This document shows, piece after piece, positions 14,587 through 22,305 of a stretch of DNA of 22,319 nt. This stretch comes from CAZSAA01 sp964604915 (GTDB lineage Bacteria; Patescibacteriota; Patescibacteriia; Patescibacteriales; UBA12465): assembly GCA_964604915.1 (NCBI GenBank), contig CAZSAA010000011.1:1-22319 (forward strand). The letters run 5' to 3'. Positions within the stretch are counted from its first letter, which is position 1. Each line of letters starts with the position of its first letter. Below the pieces are notes generated by a model that saw only the letters and a list, made by a program, of their open reading frames with translations, was not told the origin of the DNA and searched no databases. Position numbers and translations under genes: made by a program.

Positions 14587-15960
14587 CTAAACTCGTCGGC
14601 TATAATATGCTGAGTCAGAACAGGTACAACCACAATAAATACATTTTTTTGTTTTACATTCTATTTTATTTTCATAGTCAAAACCAATGACCTCCCCTAT
14701 ACCAACTTTATTTTCAAGACCCCTAACGCAACTCTCCTTAAAACATACATCTAATTTAACTATATTACCATCCCCAATTAATTCTCGGACATTATCCGAT
14801 TCTCCCGAAAAAACAATATTATCTTTAAATGATATCATTTTATTTTGATATGCCTCGTGACTTATATTTTTAAAAATATTTTTTAACACATCAACTAAAT
14901 CCTTATAATCACAAACTGTGACCACTTTATTATCATGTCTCACTATTTTAACATTTTTACCTACTAATTCGGCACGGCCAATTTCCATCCTCACAGGAAT
15001 GCCCTGTGCTTTATATTTAGAAATACGCCGAGAAAAACGCCCATTCTCTTCATCTTTTATGAACCTAGTTTTTGATATTTTCAAGGTTTCTGTTATCAGG
15101 CCAATATATCTAATTAAATCGTCATCAAGTTGACCCACCGCCATAACAACGACTTGAATTGGAGCGTATTGAGGCAACAAAAAAATACTTTTATTATTAC
15201 TCGAAAGCCAGATAGCTGTAAGAATGGCTCTCTGGGAAAAACCAAATTCTGTTTGATACGTATAATCATTTACGCCATTATTATTTAAAAATTTTATGTT
15301 AAAAATTTTAGAAAAAATTTGCATCTGTAGATAATTTACATCTAGTAAAATTGTTTCCCCTGTTGGTAAAAGGGCATCAAAGGCAAATTCCTTTCTAGCA
15401 ACAGGTTTATTCGTCCAACTCGGTCTTATTGTTTTTAAAGTTGGAACTCCAAGCCATATCATAAATTCTTCAACCAATTTATTGACTTTGTGTATTTCTA
15501 AAATAGCTTCCCCACTTGAAGAAAAGGCTGCGTGGGCCTCTACAAAAAAGTCTATTTCATTGGGACGCATAAACCCCCTAACGCTTCCCCTCCTAAAAGC
15601 TGCTCCGATTTGATACGCCCTAATTGGCAAATCTCTAAAAGAATTAACCCACCTTCTAAACATGGGGTATATAACGCTTTCCCCCGATGGACGTAAAATT
15701 GCGGATTCCGACACCCTATAAATAAATGCTTCAAAACTACTTATATTATTATCAATTTTCTCAAACTCCTTAACTGGAGCCAAGAAGGGAAAGGAATATC
15801 TCTCATATCCATATTTCTCGAATAATTCACATAAATATTCTTCAGTTAACTTCAATATCTTATATCCATATGGAAGCCAGACTAAAGCTTTAAGCGGATA
15901 TGAGCCGTCTATTATTTTTACCGATTGAAGTAATGTATTAAATTCTTTTAGGCTTATCAT
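14587..15960 (-). CDS. Divergent archaeal-type prolyl-tRNA synthetase homologue
   Basis: A 457-residue class II synthetase-like protein closest in layout to archaeal/eukaryotic-type ProRS. Seen: RPSGES (90-95, usually RPTSE), motif 2 FRRG (122-125, usually FRxE), VRGFMRP..FFVEAH (127-143), motif 3 EFGFSQR with R244, LLPQYAPIQVVV (261-272), an anticodon-binding-like domain (about 265-370) and a C-terminal zinc domain with the Cys4 spacing C406-x4-C411 and C440-x2-C443. Missing or changed: the motif 2 Glu, the TSH triplet (here VNY, 208-210) and TSWG (here TEFG, 237-240), all near the ATP or proline pocket. Its start overlaps the symporter stop by 4 nt (ATGA). AT-rich, unlike its neighbours downstream. 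It could be a ProRS with altered specificity, an amino-acid activating enzyme, or an inactive relative; the fold call is firm, the function is not. Confidence 0.8.
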   Translation of the reverse strand: MISLKEFNTLLQSVKIIDGSYPLKALVWLPYGYKILKLTEEYLCELFEKYGYERYSFPFLAPVKEFEKIDNNISSFEAFIYRVSESAILRPSGESVIYPMFRRWVNSFRDLPIRAYQIGAAFRRGSVRGFMRPNEIDFFVEAHAAFSSSGEAILEIHKVNKLVEEFMIWLGVPTLKTIRPSWTNKPVARKEFAFDALLPTGETILLDVNYLQMQIFSKIFNIKFLNNNGVNDYTYQTEFGFSQRAILTAIWLSSNNKSIFLLPQYAPIQVVVMAVGQLDDDLIRYIGLITETLKISKTRFIKDEENGRFSRRISKYKAQGIPVRMEIGRAELVGKNVKIVRHDNKVVTVCDYKDLVDVLKNIFKNISHEAYQNKMISFKDNIVFSGESDNVRELIGDGNIVKLDVCFKESCVRGLENKVGIGEVIGFDYENKIECKTKKCIYCGCTCSDSAYYSRRV

Positions 15961-17390
15961 TCGCTTATTCTATTATAATTAAACTTTGAAGGCTTAATCA
16001 GAACGCTTAGAATACAAAATACGGTTGAAATAATAATTGGAATCAAGCTTCCTAAAGAGGTAATTAATGCTATATTTTTAATAGAGCCGTAAATGAATAA
16101 AGGAATTCCGACAAGCATCCCTAAAATTATCCCGACAAAGGATAAGTTAGCTGACATTCTCTTCCAAAAAAGACTGAAAATTGTAGGCATCATAAGGCTC
16201 CCCCTAAATGCTCCTATTAAAAGCACTAGGTAAACTATCTGGATTTTCGGAATTAAAGCTATCCCCACTCCCAATAACAGCGTAACAATCATGGTAATCC
16301 TGGAAAAAAATATAACTTTTTTATCAGGCATATTTTTACTTATTGACCGAAAAATATCAATCGCCCCGATTGACCCAACTGCGGAAAGGGCTGCCATGCC
16401 CGCCGCGATTAAACCGGATAATATCATGAAAGCAAAAAAATACAACCCTACCTGTGGAAGATAATTTTTGATTAACATGACGCCAGCTAATTGTGTTTGC
16501 GTGCTGCCAACCTCGATTCCGGAACCCGCTGCTGCGAATCCTAACAGTCCAAGTAATATCGGCACAAAAGAAAAAAGAACGGCGCCCAATACAAAAGACT
16601 TCTTCACGCTTTCCTCTTTTATTGCAAACGCTCTCTGCCACTGCTGTTGATCGATAACAACTCCAGATAACAAAGAGATGCTAATGGGAATTCCGAATGC
16701 TAAAATAATATTTCTATCAAATATACTTCCAAAATTTCCCGTTGCCCCACTAATACCGTTTAAAATATTAACCGCTCCACCACTGTCATGTAATGCCCAT
16801 GGAATAAAAATAACTCCAACTAAAAATATAAAAGTAGCCTTTATGCTATCCGCTGCAAGAGATGACCGGAATCCAGCAATTACGCTTAATGATAATATTA
16901 TCGTTCCCAATATCAGAATGAGAATGTTTTTATCAATGCCAGTTAATATATTCAACAATAGAAGCGCTGCGGTAACTTGCAATATTACTGAATATATTTG
17001 AATAATAAATATGGCGATTACATAAAGCGACCTAAACTTATCGCCAAACCTGACTTGCATATACTCTGGAAGCGTAAATCCATTTTTAAATATTTTTCTC
17101 ATCCTTTTGGCCAAAAAAGCAAAAAGAATTAAAGCTAAAGAATTTGGGAATACAAACCAAAACAATCCGGCTACTCCCTGCTCATAGGCTTTCTGGGAAG
17201 CCACGAATAAAGCTGGAGCCCAAATCCAAGCAGCTGCGACAGAAACAGCCCCCGGAAAAAACCTAAGATTACGGTTAGAAAGCAAAAAAACCGAACATTT
17301 TTCCACGCTTCCCTTATTCCAAAACTTTATCGCCAAAAAAGCTAGTACCCAAAAAGTGGCTAAGAAAATGAAACCATAAATATGTTCCAT
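15957..17390 (-). CDS. Sodium:solute symporter (SSS/SLC5 family)
   Basis: A 477-residue integral membrane protein with about 13 hydrophobic segments spread over its whole length, normal for the SSS family (LeuT fold, Na+- or H+-driven uptake). Recognisable are the N-terminal segment with the NRNLRFFPGAVSVAAAWIWA stretch, GFTLPEYMQVRFG and VIAGFRSSLAADSIKA, and the later DQQQWQRAFA block typical of the family. The AAWIWAP and QGVAGLFWF features recall DUR3-like members rather than classic PutP, so the substrate cannot be named: proline, another amino acid, urea or a polyamine are all open. Gene order is the main clue: its stop overlaps the start of the ProRS homologue (ATGA) and proS lies 46 nt upstream across a hairpin. 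No promoter of its own was found, so it probably depends on read-through. Confidence 0.9.
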   Translation of the reverse strand: MEHIYGFIFLATFWVLAFLAIKFWNKGSVEKCSVFLLSNRNLRFFPGAVSVAAAWIWAPALFVASQKAYEQGVAGLFWFVFPNSLALILFAFLAKRMRKIFKNGFTLPEYMQVRFGDKFRSLYVIAIFIIQIYSVILQVTAALLLLNILTGIDKNILILILGTIILSLSVIAGFRSSLAADSIKATFIFLVGVIFIPWALHDSGGAVNILNGISGATGNFGSIFDRNIILAFGIPISISLLSGVVIDQQQWQRAFAIKEESVKKSFVLGAVLFSFVPILLGLLGFAAAGSGIEVGSTQTQLAGVMLIKNYLPQVGLYFFAFMILSGLIAAGMAALSAVGSIGAIDIFRSISKNMPDKKVIFFSRITMIVTLLLGVGIALIPKIQIVYLVLLIGAFRGSLMMPTIFSLFWKRMSANLSFVGIILGMLVGIPLFIYGSIKNIALITSLGSLIPIIISTVFCILSVLIKPSKFNYNRISE

Positions 17391-17405
17391 ACCATCGTAA
17401 TTTAA

Positions 17406-17432
17406 AAGGGCGTTTTTTAATAAAACGCCCTT
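17406..17432 (-). terminator. Hairpin between proS and the symporter gene
   Basis: A perfect 11-bp inverted repeat (AAGGGCGTTTT / AAAACGCCCTT) follows the proS stop and is trailed on the minus strand by TTAAATT. It looks like a terminator, but the next two genes have no evident promoter, so it may work as a partial terminator or mRNA processing/stability element. Confidence 0.6.
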
Positions 17433-17435
17433 AAT

Positions 17436-18665
17436 TTAATTCTTTAACTTAGAAAAAAATTCTTCTTGAGTCATTAACTGAGACTCTTTTTCCGCTCTTT
17501 TCTTTACTTCTAATTTACCAGTGCCAACAAAGGCATTACCGACGACAACCCTATGATAACAACCCATAAGGTCGGCATCAAATAATTTCTGTCCCGCTGA
17601 TAAATCCCTATCGTCATACAAAACCTCTATTCCTCTCTTCACCATTTCCTGGTAAAGCGCTTCAGCGACGACATCCTGCCTTATTGAAATAAGGTGCACC
17701 TGAAAAGGTGAAATAGCTTCAGGCCAGACTAGGCCGCGATCATCATTAAATATTTCAGCTATTGCCCCCATCACCCTGCTTGGTCCAAACCCGTAACACC
17801 CCATGATGACATTTTTTTGAGAAGCATCTTTATCGCTATAAGATAGGTTAAAGGGTTTTGAAAACCTCTCTCCCAACTTAAAGATATTGCCTACTTCAAT
17901 AGCCTTTTTCTTAACAAAATTCCTTTGTCCACATTCTGGGCAATCGGCTTGGTCAGCGATAATTTCTTTATTTATAGCAATTTTACAATCTTGACAAATA
18001 AAGATATCATCTTCTCCAGCATTGGTAATCGTCTGAAACTCATGGGAATATTTAGAGAAGGCTCCTCCCGAAGCATAGGTAAGATAAGTGATGTCCTTTA
18101 GACCTAGTTTGGCATAAATTCTGAAATACGCTTCACAAACTATCCCATAAAAACGATCGAGGTCTTCAAATGAAGTATGAAAAGAATACATATCCTTCAT
18201 CAAGAATTCACGCCCTCTAATCAGCCCTGCTTTCGCTCTTTTCTCGTTGCGAAATTTAGTTTGAATCTGATACACAGAGAAAGGCATATCTTGGTAAGAG
18301 AGAATGAATCTCTTAGCCAGTGGCGTAACGATTTCTTCATGAGTAGCTCCCAAAGCATAGTCTTTACTATCGCTCCCTTTTAACTTAAACAGGGCGTCAA
18401 AAGTACTAAAGCGTCCGGTTGTCTCCCAAAATTCGCTAGGGTTCAAGCCAGGCATAAGTATCTCCTGTCCTCCGATAGAATTCATCTCTTCTCTTACTAT
18501 GGCAACTATCTTATTCAGAACTCTCAGGCCCAACGGCAAATAGCTATAAATACCGGCCCCCAATTTATCAATAAACCCGGATCTAATAAGAATCTGGGCA
18601 TTTAAGCTCGTTTCTCCCTTAGGGATATCACGAGACGTTTTAGTGAATAGATTCGACTGTTTCAT
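17436..18665 (-). CDS. proS: Prolyl-tRNA synthetase, bacterial type without INS editing domain
   Basis: Class II synthetase charging tRNA-Pro. The 409-residue length is about 160 short of E. coli-type ProRS because the INS editing domain between motifs 2 and 3 is absent. Present: LGAGIYSYLPLG (35-46), GATHEE (106-111), motif 2 FRNEKRAKAGLIRGREF (138-154), KDMYSFH, IEVGNIFKLG (256-265), MGCYGFGPSR motif 3, and a C-terminal anticodon-binding domain. Where INS would sit there are two Cys pairs, C224/C227 and C242/C245, that look like a small zinc ribbon. Without INS, mischarged Ala-tRNA-Pro would need a separate deacylase, which is not seen here. It is AT-rich, like the two genes after it, and follows a long AT-rich leader. 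This is probably the working ProRS of the cell. Confidence 0.95.
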   Translation of the reverse strand: MKQSNLFTKTSRDIPKGETSLNAQILIRSGFIDKLGAGIYSYLPLGLRVLNKIVAIVREEMNSIGGQEILMPGLNPSEFWETTGRFSTFDALFKLKGSDSKDYALGATHEEIVTPLAKRFILSYQDMPFSVYQIQTKFRNEKRAKAGLIRGREFLMKDMYSFHTSFEDLDRFYGIVCEAYFRIYAKLGLKDITYLTYASGGAFSKYSHEFQTITNAGEDDIFICQDCKIAINKEIIADQADCPECGQRNFVKKKAIEVGNIFKLGERFSKPFNLSYSDKDASQKNVIMGCYGFGPSRVMGAIAEIFNDDRGLVWPEAISPFQVHLISIRQDVVAEALYQEMVKRGIEVLYDDRDLSAGQKLFDADLMGCYHRVVVGNAFVGTGKLEVKKRAEKESQLMTQEEFFSKLKN

Positions 18666-18679
18666 CTTATTAATTATTT

Positions 18680-18772
18680 TTATTTTATACTATCGGTAAA
18701 CGGCTTGATAGCTTGATTATACATTATTTTTCCTATTTTGCGAAGTTTTATAATCAAATTATCGCTCACCAT
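18680..18772 (-). CDS. Possible 30-codon leader ORF before proS
   Basis: ATG at 18772 to TAA at 18680, protein beginning MVSDNLIIKLRKIGKIMYN and ending with FTDSIK, a basic amphipathic-looking peptide. It lies within the long leader and stops 14 nt before the proS ATG, in another frame. No good ribosome binding site and only one proline codon, so a proline attenuator is not indicated. AT-rich DNA gives few stops in some frames, so chance is quite possible. Confidence 0.2.
   Translation of the reverse strand: MVSDNLIIKLRKIGKIMYNQAIKPFTDSIK
18716..18744 (-). promoter_or_regulatory. Second candidate proS promoter
   Basis: Minus strand TTCGCA (18739-18744), 17-nt spacer, TATAAT (18716-18721). 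The -10 is perfect, the -35 matches 4 of 6. It would give a leader of about 45 nt. Confidence 0.4.
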
Positions 18773-18825
18773 GACTAACCCAGTTTATTCGTTATCAAGT
18801 CCAAACTAAAATTAATTTCTTAATG

Positions 18826-18858
18826 TTAATGTTCATAATTAATAAATTATAACATTAA
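18826..18858. promoter_or_regulatory. AT-rich inverted repeat overlapping the main proS promoter
   Basis: TTAATGTT-c-ATAATT and AATTAT-AACATTAA form 14 pairs with one bulged base around a 4-nt loop. The right arm contains the -10 of the minus-strand promoter and the left arm covers the predicted start. This position suits an operator, though AT-rich DNA makes chance pairing easier. Confidence 0.4.
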
Positions 18859-18874
18859 ACATTTATATTGTCAA
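18846..18874 (-). promoter_or_regulatory. Consensus sigma70 promoter of the proS block
   Basis: Minus strand TTGACA (18869-18874), 17-nt spacer, TATAAT (18846-18851): both hexamers perfect, ideal spacing. The predicted start near 18839 leaves a leader of about 174 nt before proS, far longer than other leaders in the window. Confidence 0.7.
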
Positions 18875-19012
18875 TAGATTTCAATATTAATTAAGCCCAG
18901 TTCTTCAATTCCGAAACTTTTTATCTATTACATTTTCTACCATTAATACTTATACTATCTTAAATAGCTAATATTTAATAAATATTCTTATACAGCCATA
19001 TATAATAGAAGC

Positions 19013-21517
19013 TTAGTCAATGAGAGATCGCCGTCTGATTTCCGCCTCCACCAAGCGTCTATCCTGGCCATATTTGAGCCGACTAAGGGCGATTATCTTG
19101 TCGGCCATCTCCTGATCTTCATGACCCAGGAGCGGCCAAGCGGTGCGGAGCGAGAAGGGGCGCGAGACGCTGTTGCCGATAAGGAGCTTGAGATAAGCAT
19201 TGCCCGTATCGATATTCATCAGGTCGTATTCGTTGAAGACCGGCGCGAATTCCTTAACCAAAAAGGCCGCGTCTTCCGAGCCCACCTTGAAGCTTATCAT
19301 CGTGCCGACGTTACCAAAGACCGCCTCCTTGATCTCGCTATTCTGCCCTTTGCTGAGTTGGCCGATATATTGGTTGGCGATGGTGAGGCTGAGGCCATAT
19401 TTCCTGGCTTCGGAGAGAATCTGGCAAACGGAATTGGTGGTGAAATTCTGGAACTCGTCGATGTAGAGATAGAAATCCTTACGGTCGGCCGACTTCATAT
19501 CCGCGCGCGAAAGGGCGGCAATGAGAATCTTGCCGACCAGGATCATGCCGAGCAGGTAGGCGTTCATCTCACCAATGATTCCCTTGGGTAGGTTGATTAG
19601 CAATATCTTCTGCTTGTCCATCACGTCCCGGACATTGAAAGCGCTCTTCTGCTGGCCGATGATGGGCCGCATCATGTCATTGGAGATGAAGGAGGTGAGT
19701 TTAGAGGTAATATAGGGGACGATATTGGCAAGAGCCGCTTCCCCGCCCGCTTTTTCCGCCTCATTACGCCAGAAATCCACTACCGTCTGGTTCGGGCAGC
19801 GGGAAAGTTTGAGTTTCCGAAATTTCTCATCCGAAAGGACGCGCGGTATCTCCATCAGGGTCGAGCCGCTCGTTTCATCCTCCATCACCAGTAGCATGGC
19901 GTTACGCATATACTGCTCGAACATCGGTCCGCCGGTGGCCTTGAGGTCATATAGCTTATCAAGGATGCCAATCATCTCGTTGATGACAAAGCTCTTTTGT
20001 TCGGGATAGCGGGGATCAAATTCTAGTAGATTGAGGGCGAGCGGGCGTTCCAGGTCGGCCGGTGAGAAAATTATCACATCCTCGGCCCGATGAGGCGGGA
20101 TACGCTTGAGAATGTCGGTGATAAGGTCGCCGTGCGGGTCGATGACACAGACACCTTCCCCGTTGATGATGTCCTGGATAGCGGAATTGGCGATGAGTAC
20201 CGACTTACCAGTACCGGACTTACCGATGATATAGGCATGGCGCCGCCTATCATCGCGCTTGAAACGGATATCCTGCTTCACGCCACGATATAGGTTATAC
20301 CCGAGGAGCAAACCTTCATCAGGCAAGTTAGCTGGCGCCGGCGCGCTCTTAGCCGTGAGCCAGAGTATGTTGGGCGTCTCAGTGTTTCGGAGCGGGAAAT
20401 GGAAGATACTAGCCGTCTCTTCGGAATTGAGCAGAGAAGATACATCTTCACGGAAACGGCGATAGATGAAGTCACGGATTACCCGGGCGTCATGATTACC
20501 CTTTACTTTGGAAAAATGATTGCCATAGGTATAATTGTTGAATTCGGTTAGGGCACCAGCGATATTCTCTAAGTACATGTTAGCCTGGCTCTTGGTCTTG
20601 GCACAGGCGATCATCCGGATATTGACGTCCAAGCCAGCCTTGAGATTCTTCTCTTCCATGGTCTTTAGCATCTCTTCCTCCACGGCGGACAGGCGCTTCT
20701 CCTCCTTATCCAATACGTCTTCCCTGTCCTTTTTAGAGGATGGGAATACCAGGCTCAAAAAACTGGAAAATTTAGGTAGGAAACCGCCAGAACGCAGGCC
20801 GTCCTCGACCGACTTCTTCTCCACTATGCGCCGGGCTACTTTCTTAGCATATGAATGCCAGGAGCCCTTGGCACTGCGCATGACGTATTGGATGGCCAAG
20901 CTCTCATCCTTGCCGAGCTTGGACATCAGGTTGATGATGGAAGCGAGTGGATCGACATCCATCTTCTGGTAGGTCTTGATCGGGAACACCAGGTCGCGCT
21001 TCGTCCTTATCGTCCCGGCCTCGATCGCGCCTTGCTTAGAGAAGAGATTATAGTCCTCGAGTTCCTCGATCACCGCTTCGGGATAGAAGGCGTGGATCTG
21101 CTGCTCTAGATAGCGGGCGCTCCGACGGGGCGCAGCCATATAAAAAGATATCTTATTACCTTTAGCTACGATCTCGAAGGAAAAATGGTCATCCCGACCA
21201 AACAGCCAGGCGCGGAAGCCGCGTTGAGCCTTGAGACCGCCGATACTCGATATGACTGCCTCGCTCTTGGCGATATCTTCCCGCTGTTCCTTGCTCCCGA
21301 ATTCTATGTCCGTATCCTTGGGCTTCTCTTTAGGTATCTTAATCAAAAATATCTGATGACTAAGATAATTGCGGCTCAAACTGACCCGCTTTATCACCTT
21401 CCTCGCCAAAAGCAGCAAGGCTAAAAATACTAGCGCCGCTATGAGTAGATAGAAAACCGAAAGGATGAGGTCCAAGTCCAAGATTATCGCTGTTTCGTTC
21501 GATGTGATCGCCTCCAT
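19013..21517 (-). CDS. VirD4/TraG-like (TraD/HerA-type) membrane-anchored DNA-pumping ATPase
   Basis: An 834-residue protein of the FtsK-HerA superfamily, similar in layout to type IV coupling proteins. A hydrophobic helix at about 17-38 anchors it, followed by a long non-catalytic region (40-410). The motor domain has Walker A GKSGTGKS (432-439), VCVIDPHGD (456-464), the Asp-Glu Walker B YLYIDEFQNF and a late LTIANQYIGQL segment matching the usual TANQ-like sensor. Coupling proteins bring DNA to a secretion or conjugation pore; relatives in Patescibacteria occur without a full conjugation set, and a role in DNA transfer or uptake is inference. No VirB4, relaxase or pilin gene is seen here. 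It starts 4 nt after the 164-residue gene and ends the run; no obvious terminator follows. Confidence 0.85.
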   Translation of the reverse strand: MEAITSNETAIILDLDLILSVFYLLIAALVFLALLLLARKVIKRVSLSRNYLSHQIFLIKIPKEKPKDTDIEFGSKEQREDIAKSEAVISSIGGLKAQRGFRAWLFGRDDHFSFEIVAKGNKISFYMAAPRRSARYLEQQIHAFYPEAVIEELEDYNLFSKQGAIEAGTIRTKRDLVFPIKTYQKMDVDPLASIINLMSKLGKDESLAIQYVMRSAKGSWHSYAKKVARRIVEKKSVEDGLRSGGFLPKFSSFLSLVFPSSKKDREDVLDKEEKRLSAVEEEMLKTMEEKNLKAGLDVNIRMIACAKTKSQANMYLENIAGALTEFNNYTYGNHFSKVKGNHDARVIRDFIYRRFREDVSSLLNSEETASIFHFPLRNTETPNILWLTAKSAPAPANLPDEGLLLGYNLYRGVKQDIRFKRDDRRRHAYIIGKSGTGKSVLIANSAIQDIINGEGVCVIDPHGDLITDILKRIPPHRAEDVIIFSPADLERPLALNLLEFDPRYPEQKSFVINEMIGILDKLYDLKATGGPMFEQYMRNAMLLVMEDETSGSTLMEIPRVLSDEKFRKLKLSRCPNQTVVDFWRNEAEKAGGEAALANIVPYITSKLTSFISNDMMRPIIGQQKSAFNVRDVMDKQKILLINLPKGIIGEMNAYLLGMILVGKILIAALSRADMKSADRKDFYLYIDEFQNFTTNSVCQILSEARKYGLSLTIANQYIGQLSKGQNSEIKEAVFGNVGTMISFKVGSEDAAFLVKEFAPVFNEYDLMNIDTGNAYLKLLIGNSVSRPFSLRTAWPLLGHEDQEMADKIIALSRLKYGQDRRLVEAEIRRRSLID

Positions 21518-21521
21518 GGTT

Positions 21522-22016
21522 TTAGCGTTTTATTTTCATTATCCTATCTGTCTTTATCTTCGCTTCCTGCTCGAGGAAAAAGCGGTTAATGCCGGGAATC
21601 CGCGCCAGCCACCGCTTTATCGTCTGGAATATCTTATGCACGCTGACTTTGGTCTGCGAGAGCATCCTGTCGATCTTTACCACTGCCTTCTCACCCTCTT
21701 CCTTGAATTCTTTCTGCTTAGCTGGGTCTAATTTCAAGAAAATATCACCCAATCCCTCTTCCAGGATGTTGTCAATCTCTTTCGCCTGCTCACTGACATC
21801 AACCACAGTCTTTTGCCTCTTTACTTTAGCCAGGACATCCCGAAAAGCCTCCCGAGCGGAGGCTTGGGCTTTAGACTTTTCCGAAACTAAATCGCGTTCA
21901 GGTAGCTTTTCTCGCCGAGCTTCATTTTCCGGACTAGCCTGGCCACCCTCTAAGGGAGGCTGGACAATCTTCCCTTCCGGGCTCAAAATGTTTTCCAAGG
22001 TCTTGTCAGTCGCCAT
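21522..22016 (-). CDS. Charged helical protein of unknown function, upstream of the TraG-like gene
   Basis: A 164-residue soluble-looking protein I do not recognise. Residues 1-55 are polar and probably disordered (Pro, Glu, Lys, Ser rich). About 56-135 is predicted as charged amphipathic helix with many Lys and Glu. About 128-150 (IFQTIKRWLARIPGINRFFLEQEA) is a more hydrophobic, aromatic stretch that could touch a membrane, though Arg and Lys interrupt it. It ends in a basic tail. There are no cysteines and no catalytic motif. It begins 1 nt after the ferredoxin stop (TGATATG) and ends 4 nt before the TraG-like ATPase, so it is translated with both. A partner of the ATPase is the simplest guess from position; nothing in the sequence proves it. 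Confidence 0.75.
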   Translation of the reverse strand: MATDKTLENILSPEGKIVQPPLEGGQASPENEARREKLPERDLVSEKSKAQASAREAFRDVLAKVKRQKTVVDVSEQAKEIDNILEEGLGDIFLKLDPAKQKEFKEEGEKAVVKIDRMLSQTKVSVHKIFQTIKRWLARIPGINRFFLEQEAKIKTDRIMKIKR

Positions 22017-22017
22017 A

Positions 22018-22194
22018 TCATTCGCTTACCGTTATCGCTTCGACCGGGCAGGCCTCAGCCGCCTGCTTAGCGCAATCGGAAGCTTCCTGCCTTATCGCTT
22101 CGGATTTCCCGTCTTCATCCATGACGAAAGTATCCGGGCAGATGCCGGAGCATAGACCGCAACCAATGCACTTGTCTTTGTCCACTATGATCAT
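22018..22194 (-). CDS. Small 4Fe-4S ferredoxin (58 residues)
   Basis: A 58-residue electron-transfer protein. The sequence opens MIIVDKDKCIGCGLCSGICP, giving C9-x2-C12-x2-C15-x3-C19-P, and a distal C49-P pair (EACPVEAI) as in ferredoxins with one 4Fe-4S cluster, where C9, C12, C15 and C49 are the likely ligands. C19 and C41 are extra and could form a disulfide, but a second full cluster is not possible with these residues. The region between, DTFVMDEDGKSEA, is typical of the Bacillus-type single-cluster group. It is the first gene of a three-gene run with the 164-residue protein and the TraG-like ATPase, under an extended -10 promoter. AGGATA lies about 5 nt before the ATG and may serve as a weak ribosome binding site. 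Its redox partner is not in the window. Confidence 0.92.
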   Translation of the reverse strand: MIIVDKDKCIGCGLCSGICPDTFVMDEDGKSEAIRQEASDCAKQAAEACPVEAITVSE

Positions 22195-22229
22195 ATGTTA
22201 TCCTATTATCCCTAGCTTTTACTGCTGAT

Positions 22230-22238
22230 ATTATAGCA
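22230..22238 (-). promoter_or_regulatory. Extended -10 promoter of the ferredoxin operon
   Basis: Minus strand TGC-TATAAT (22230-22238); no convincing -35 element. The predicted start is near 22223, about 29 nt before the ferredoxin ATG. Confidence 0.55.
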
Positions 22239-22286
22239 TTAAAACTAAGCAGAGGAAAGACGGGCGTTGTAGATAAAAATAAATGT

Positions 22287-22305
22287 TACCCAAACCTGTC
22301 GGGTA
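22287..22305 (-). terminator. Weak hairpin near the right edge
   Basis: TACCC/GGGTA with a 9-nt loop, followed on the minus strand by a T-rich stretch (ACATTTATTTTTATC). It could end a gene lying to the right of the window, but the stem is only 5 bp. Confidence 0.3.

Larger units (their letters stand above)
18666..19012. other. AT-rich intergenic region holding promoters, a palindrome and a possible small ORF
   Basis: 347 bases between the TraG-like gene and proS, strikingly AT-rich. It contains two candidate proS promoters, an inverted repeat over the stronger one, and a possible 30-codon frame, each listed separately. From about 18880 to 19012 I see nothing beyond AT-rich sequence: no clear terminator for the TraG-like gene and no gene remnant that I can recognise. 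Confidence 0.6.

Noticed and set aside
18666..18839. T-box riboswitch in the proS leader
   Set aside because: No AGGGTGG-type T-box sequence or proline specifier loop, and no terminator/antiterminator hairpin before proS.
19121..19591. 156-residue plus-strand frame
   Set aside because: Antisense shadow of the TraG-like motor domain; composition is that of a complement frame.
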